In this document: positions 60,030 through 64,000 of the stretch, piece after piece | How positions within the stretch are numbered: position 1 is the stretch's first letter | How the letters are laid out: every line of letters begins with the position of its first letter | Source: CAVPEV01 sp963703555 | GTDB lineage: Bacteria > Actinomycetota > Actinomycetes > Actinomycetales > Cellulomonadaceae | Assembly (NCBI GenBank): GCA_963703555.1 | Contig: CAVPEV010000044.1 | Span: 62,001-126,000, forward strand | DNA: 64,000 nucleotides | Direction of reading: 5' to 3' | Notes under the pieces: generated by a model | Databases searched by the model: none | The model's input: the letters and a program-made list of their open reading frames with translations, nothing else | What the model was told of the DNA's origin: nothing | Position numbers and translations under genes: made by a program

Positions 60030-60264
60030 CCAGGGTTCGGACACTCCGAGCGGGCGCACCGCGTTCGACCCCTAGTGCCGGCCGAGGCGCGCAGCGTGGA
60101 AGCTGAACGGCGTGAGCGAGTGGAAACGTGCTGTTCATCTCAAGCTATGGGCCAGCTACTCGGAGGGCCTTCCAGTCGACGTCACCACCCCATGGCGTCG
60201 GCGTCGCTAAATGCGGCGCAGGGGGTTCGGCAGAGTCCCCGATCCACGATCGCCCGACGTGCGG

Positions 60265-61422
60265 TCAGTACCGGAGGACGGCAGCGAGGTCCGCCCCGCC
60301 GGGCAGAGCCAGGTCCGGCGACGCGTGCACCTGCCCACCCTGGACGAGGGTGTCCGCCGCGGCCCGGTCCATCAGCTCGCAGCGTGCGAACCTCTCGTCG
60401 GCGCCGAGCCGGACGACGGTGGGTTTGCCGGTCGACGACGGCTCCCCGCACCGGGCGCTCCCGGGCAGGAACACAGCGGCGACCCGACCATGGCTGGCGG
60501 CATCCGCCACAGCCTGCAGGTCGATCGACACCCGACCGGTGTCCTGCAGCTCAGCGAGCTGAGCGAGAGCGCCGCGGGCCCGTTCCTCCAGGATGCCGGC
60601 GATGACCGGCCAGGCGATCTCGTGGAGCTCCGCCGCGCTGAGGTCGTCGGGGTTCCGCTCGACGGCGTCCGCGAGCACGTGCGGATAGTCGTTCAGCCCC
60701 CGGTACATCGCCACCACCTCGGTGAGACCCACCAGGACCATCGGAAGGTCCTGGTTCCCGAGATAGTCACGCAGCCCGTCGGCGACCTGGCGGAGGAACC
60801 AGCGGACATCCTCCTTCGTGTCGGACGAGTCCCGGGCGCCGTAACCGTAGAAGATGGCAGGACCGCCTCGCCCCGCGGGGGAGACCGGGCGCGCCATGGC
60901 GTCGGAGCGGGGCTCCGCCGGCTCGGTGACGTCGAGCAGGCTGGTGGGAACCGCGCCCAGCTCGAGCTCCTCGATGCGGTCACGGCTGCCGCCGAACAGC
61001 CGCACCATGCGCTGGCTCAGCGCGAGCACGAGGAAGTGCTCATCACCGCTGAGCAGTCGGAGCAACGGCCCGATGACGAAGCGGTTCCCGACGGTGGCGA
61101 CCTCCGGCAACGTCATAGGGACGCGGAACACCTTCGACCAGCCGGGTCGCAGATACATCGCGAGACCGTCGCTCATGTACTGCCACGCCATCGCATCGCG
61201 CTGCAGCGCCCGGGCCGGGAAGAGCAGGTCCTCGATCTGGCGCGGGCGAACGCCCTGCTCGGTGAGCGCCGACTCGACCCCGGCCAGCAGGTTCTTGAAC
61301 CGCAGGGGATCACCCTGCACGTCCGCACCGGACCGGTGCGTCGGCAGGAACATGCAGATGTGCTCGCCCCCGTCGTCGGTACGCGTCAGCATCTCCAGAT
61401 CGGCCCTGGTCACAAGGTCCAT
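60265..61422 (-). CDS. baeRF family (archaeo-eukaryotic release factor fold) protein
   Basis: 385 residues from ATG 61422. Segments LLTGVESALTEQGVRPR-like NLLAGVESALTEQGVRPRQI, GDEHFLVLALSQRMVRLFGG, KEDVRWFLRQVADGLRDYLG and VLVGLTEVVAMYRGLNDYPH match the baeRF3-type family. These are bacterial relatives of the central and C-terminal domains of eRF1, proposed to act in ribosome rescue or translation stress, without strong experimental proof. The gene is complete and stands alone on the minus strand. It is typical of actinobacterial stress regions near DUF302 and universal-stress genes. Confidence 0.7.
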   Translation of the reverse strand: MDLVTRADLEMLTRTDDGGEHICMFLPTHRSGADVQGDPLRFKNLLAGVESALTEQGVRPRQIEDLLFPARALQRDAMAWQYMSDGLAMYLRPGWSKVFRVPMTLPEVATVGNRFVIGPLLRLLSGDEHFLVLALSQRMVRLFGGSRDRIEELELGAVPTSLLDVTEPAEPRSDAMARPVSPAGRGGPAIFYGYGARDSSDTKEDVRWFLRQVADGLRDYLGNQDLPMVLVGLTEVVAMYRGLNDYPHVLADAVERNPDDLSAAELHEIAWPVIAGILEERARGALAQLAELQDTGRVSIDLQAVADAASHGRVAAVFLPGSARCGEPSSTGKPTVVRLGADERFARCELMDRAAADTLVQGGQVHASPDLALPGGADLAAVLRY

Positions 61423-61533
61423 CCGACACCTGCCTCAGATCGTCGCCGCCAGCTGAGCCTCAGTGCCCAGCACCTCCGACTGTACGGCTACCCGATGGAC
61501 CCGCGGCCGGGTCCCGCGATCCGGCGGCCCGGG

Positions 61534-61929
61534 TCACCCCCGTGCGAGGCTGTCCACCGCCGTCCGCAACCGGTCGGCGGCCTCGTCGGCGACGGGTGTC
61601 AGGGCCTCGTTGCCGGTGACGGTCACCATGACCTGGGGATCGAGCGCCTCGACGACGGTGCGGCCGTCGCCTGCGATACGCACCACGACGGTGCAGGGCA
61701 GCAGCAGACCGATGGACTCCTCCGTCCCGAGCGCGCGGTGCGCCAGGGCCGGGTTGCACACGCCGAGGATGGTCTGCGCCGGCACGTCGACGCCGAGCTT
61801 GCCCTTCAGCGTCGCCGCCATGTCGATCTCGGTCACGACGCCGAACCCCTCGTCTGCCAGCGCGCTCCGCACGGCCGCGACCGCCTCGTCGAAGCCGAGA
61901 CCCACCGTAGTGCTGATGCCGTAGCTCAT
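61534..61929 (-). CDS. DUF302 domain protein
   Basis: 131 residues from ATG 61929 with GGAGGG upstream. The fold is seen in MSYGISTTVGLGFDEAVAAV, LADEGFGVVTEIDMAATLKG, YLGVCNPALAHRAL-like ILGVCNPALAHRALGTEESI and LLLPCTVVVRIAGDG, which are the conserved parts of DUF302 (GVCNP and LPC). The two Cys could bind metal or react with thiols. A CsoR-like palindrome lies about 90 bp upstream, which suggests copper control (inference). The precise role of the family is not known. Confidence 0.88.
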   Translation of the reverse strand: MSYGISTTVGLGFDEAVAAVRSALADEGFGVVTEIDMAATLKGKLGVDVPAQTILGVCNPALAHRALGTEESIGLLLPCTVVVRIAGDGRTVVEALDPQVMVTVTGNEALTPVADEAADRLRTAVDSLARG

Positions 61930-62019
61930 CGGAACCCTCCGGGTGCTCGATGGCGCGCGCCGCGGAGAGGCTGACGCACGGGGCGACGGCGTCGAGGGAC
62001 GTCGACCACCCTCCACACC

Positions 62020-62035
62020 ATACCCCTGGGGGTAT
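62020..62035. promoter_or_regulatory. CsoR-like operator upstream of the DUF302 gene
   Basis: ATACCCCTGGGGGTAT has two perfect 7-bp arms around TG. It has the same arms as the palindrome at 54576-54592. It stands between the DUF302 start (61929) and the end of the aldo/keto reductase gene (62064). Confidence 0.7.
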
Positions 62036-62063
62036 TCGCTCACCGAGCCGACAGCTCCGGGCG

Positions 62064-63095
62064 TCAGCGGCCACCGTCGATCCGGCGGGACCGCTGCTCG
62101 GCCCCCCCGGTGCCGTAGGGATAGTCGTCGATCGGCGGGGCGCTCACGGCGTCGAGCCGAGCACGCTCCTCCTCGCCCAGCACGAGCCCGACGGCACCGA
62201 GGTTGTCCGCCAGCTGGTGCAGGCTGCGCACCCCGAGGATCACCGACGTCACCCCGGGCCGTCCCGAGAGCCAGGCGAGCGAGACCTGCGCGGGCGAGGC
62301 ACCGTGACCCCGAGCGACCTCGCGCACGGCGTCGACGATCCGCCAGGTGCGCTCCTGGGCGTTGCGCGCCTCCCACGCCTCCATGCCGCGCGTGGGGTCC
62401 TCCCCCAGCCGGGTCGCGCCGATGGGCAGGACGTCACGCTCGTACTTCCCGGTCAGCCAGCCGCCGGCCAGCGGCGACCACGGCAGAAGGCCCAGCCCCG
62501 CGTCGAGGACCGCCGGGACGATCTCGTGCTCGATGCCACGGGTCAGCAGGTTGTACTGCGGCTGCAGCGTGACCGGCAGGTTCCAGCCGTGCCTCGCCGC
62601 GACGTGGACGGCCTTGGTGAGCTGCCAGCCGAGGTAGTTCGAGAAGCCGTAGTAGCCGATAGCCCCACTGCGCACCGCGTCGTCGAGGAAGCCCAACGTC
62701 TCCTCGATCGGGGTGAGCGGGTCCCACGCGTGCATCTGGTAGAGGTCGATGTGCTCGACACCGAGGCGGCGCAGCGAGGCGTGCAGCGCGAGGCGCAGGT
62801 GGCGGCGCGAGGTCCCGAGGTCGTTCGGACCGTGTCCCGTCGGGAAGCGGCCCTTCGTCGCGATGACGACCTGGCGGGCCTCGGTGGGGTGCGCCGCCAG
62901 CCAGCGGCCGACGATCTCCTCGCTGGCGCCCGCGCTGTAGACGTCGGCGGTGTCGATGAGGTTGCCGCCGGCCGCCACGTAGGCGTCGATGATCGCGTGG
63001 GAGGTGGCCTCGTCGGCCTCGGCACCGAAGGTCATGGTGCCGAGCGCCTGCTCGAAGACGGCCACCCCGCTGCGGCCGAGTGTGCGGTAGGACAT
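62064..63095 (-). CDS. Aldo/keto reductase
   Basis: 343 residues, ATG 63095. A TIM-barrel NADPH-dependent oxidoreductase: MSYRTLGRSGVAVFEQALGT, NLIDTADVYSAGASEEIVGR (catalytic Asp and Tyr), VVIATKGRF (Lys), LGVEHIDLYQMHAWDPLTPI (His) and GVTSVILGVRSLHQLADNLG (cofactor phosphate binding). All four catalytic residues are present. It reduces aldehydes or ketones; the substrate is not evident. It is closest in look to the YajO/GSP69-like group. Single gene on the minus strand. Confidence 0.93.
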   Translation of the reverse strand: MSYRTLGRSGVAVFEQALGTMTFGAEADEATSHAIIDAYVAAGGNLIDTADVYSAGASEEIVGRWLAAHPTEARQVVIATKGRFPTGHGPNDLGTSRRHLRLALHASLRRLGVEHIDLYQMHAWDPLTPIEETLGFLDDAVRSGAIGYYGFSNYLGWQLTKAVHVAARHGWNLPVTLQPQYNLLTRGIEHEIVPAVLDAGLGLLPWSPLAGGWLTGKYERDVLPIGATRLGEDPTRGMEAWEARNAQERTWRIVDAVREVARGHGASPAQVSLAWLSGRPGVTSVILGVRSLHQLADNLGAVGLVLGEEERARLDAVSAPPIDDYPYGTGGAEQRSRRIDGGR

Positions 63096-63178
63096 GGTTC
63101 TCCCTTGAGCTTCTGGCGACAGGGACGGCCTGGGTCGCCTCCAAGCCTAGTGACGGCCCAGCGGGTCGGCACGGCTGG

Positions 63179-63970
63179 TCAGCGCGCCGCGCTCGGGTCC
63201 GGCGAGGGGAAGAGGCGCAGCCGGTGGTCCGGGGTGAACAGTCGCCGGACGAGACCCAGGACCACCACCGCGGTCGTGCTCGCCACCGAACCCAGCACCA
63301 GGAACATCACGACCGACTGCAGCATCACCGCGTCCGCCGGGGACACCCCGGCGAGGATGAGGCCGGTCATGGCGCCCGGCAGGAACACCAGGCCGGTGGC
63401 CTTCGTCGTCTCGATCTGCGGGGACAGGGCAGCCCGCAGCGCGATGCGCACGTACGGGGTGGCGGCCACCCGCGACGGCAGGCCGAGGGCAAGCCGGGCC
63501 TCGACCTCGTCACGCTTGTCGCGGAGCTCATCGACCAGCCGCCGCGCGACCAGGACCGTCGCGGTCATGGCGTTGCCGACCATCATCCCGGCGATCGGCA
63601 CGATCGTGCGGCCCTGGGCCGGCAGCACGCCGAACCCGAAGATCACGCCCAGGGTGATCACCGCGGCGACGGCGAATGCGGCGATGGTCAGCGGGGCGAT
63701 GCCCGGGACCTCGGGAGCGCGCCGGCGCGCCACGGTGCCGGCGTAGGCGATCATCGCCACGACCCACAGCCACGACCAGACCAGCGGCGTCTCCGGGCGG
63801 ACCAGCGCCGTCAGGGCGAGCCCGACCAGTCCCAGCTGGACCACGGCCCGTACCGCCGCCCAGAGGATCTCGCGCTCCAGCCCCAGCCGGCGCCAGACCG
63901 AGATGCCGACCGCCACGGCGACCAGCACCAGCGAGGTCGCCAGACCACCCAGGCTCACCGGACCGTTCAC
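63179..63970 (-). CDS. fetB: FetB-type ABC permease (UPF0014 family)
   Basis: 263 residues from GTG 63970. Six or seven hydrophobic helices with the family stretches VQLGLVGLALTALV, VVAMIAYAGTVARRRAPEVP, GRTIVPIAGMMVGNAMTATV, ALGLPSRVAATPYVRIALRA and TTKATGLVFLPGAMTGLILA. FetB pairs with the ATPase FetA to export iron in E. coli. The GTGA at the start fits overlap with a gene ending at 63967-63969 on the same strand (frame EEAR-stop), probably the ATPase, which lies beyond the window. The substrate is inferred. Confidence 0.88.
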   Translation of the reverse strand: MNGPVSLGGLATSLVLVAVAVGISVWRRLGLEREILWAAVRAVVQLGLVGLALTALVRPETPLVWSWLWVVAMIAYAGTVARRRAPEVPGIAPLTIAAFAVAAVITLGVIFGFGVLPAQGRTIVPIAGMMVGNAMTATVLVARRLVDELRDKRDEVEARLALGLPSRVAATPYVRIALRAALSPQIETTKATGLVFLPGAMTGLILAGVSPADAVMLQSVVMFLVLGSVASTTAVVVLGLVRRLFTPDHRLRLFPSPDPSAAR

Positions 63971-64000
63971 CGTGCCTCCTCCGCCGCGGCGCCACCGTCG

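Noticed and set aside
22301..60264. A direct repeat of the tRNA 3' end marking the other end of the island
   Set aside because: I searched by eye for the T-arm/acceptor sequence further right and did not find a convincing copy.
1..64000. CRISPR arrays
   Set aside because: No regularly spaced direct repeats of the needed length were seen; the only periodic signal is the short ACCGG series at 38733-38757.

Overview
The window is high-GC DNA (about 70% or more in the core parts) from an actinobacterium. GTG starts are frequent, and the set of an ANTAR response regulator, a four-S1-domain RpsA and a livHMGF-type transporter suggests a Micrococcales genus (Cellulomonas-like). The genus is my inference; no rRNA is present.

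Core region 1-22,374. Two tandem TerC genes lie behind a yybP-ykoY-type (Mn2+) riboswitch. They are followed by uvrB-coaE, an ABC exporter, rpsA, pfkA, a SAM methyltransferase, polA, a hotdog thioesterase and a GNAT acetyltransferase. Next comes a branched-chain amino acid ABC transporter: livH-M-G-F on the plus strand and the binding protein on the minus strand. A nucleotidyltransferase-like gene and an EEP-family phosphohydrolase sit between these. An ANTAR regulator and a tRNA with anticodon CAA close the region. All genes here are intact and several are closed by clear hairpin terminators.

Mobile and defence region, about 22,377-51,600. It starts directly behind the tRNA. Two IS5-type elements come first. 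Next, all on the minus strand, is a type 1 BREX phage-defence locus. In transcription order it is a small HTH gene, brxA, brxB, brxC, pglX, pglZ and brxL, followed by an unrecognised membrane-anchored gene. brxL carries a one-base frameshift. Further right is an actinobacterial conjugation module: a DUF4913 gene, a VirD4-type coupling protein, an NlpC/P60 lytic enzyme, a VirB4-type ATPase, an SCO6880-type protein and a truncated TrbL-like protein. A DprA-like/phosphoribosyltransferase pair is embedded in it. No relaxase or integrase is visible, and several conjugation genes are frameshifted or cut by IS256 and IS5 elements, so the element looks immobile and decaying. A DUF3644 gene, truncated by an IS, lies between two inverted IS5 copies.

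Copper/envelope region, about 51,640-60,030. It holds a large copper P-type ATPase with an N-terminal cupredoxin domain and a C-terminal YHS domain, with a CsoR-like palindrome in its promoter region. A small thioredoxin-like gene, remnants of a two-component system and a 59-residue His-rich peptide follow. A plus-strand run then encodes a glutaredoxin-like protein, a CcdA-like protein, a redoxin, a 52-residue Cys/His-rich peptide, a second-type Lgt and a DUF305 lipoprotein. This looks like a copper handling and thiol/lipoprotein maturation package.

Right flank 60,265-64,000. It carries a baeRF-type release-factor-fold protein, a DUF302 protein with another CsoR-like palindrome upstream, an aldo/keto reductase and a FetB-type permease.
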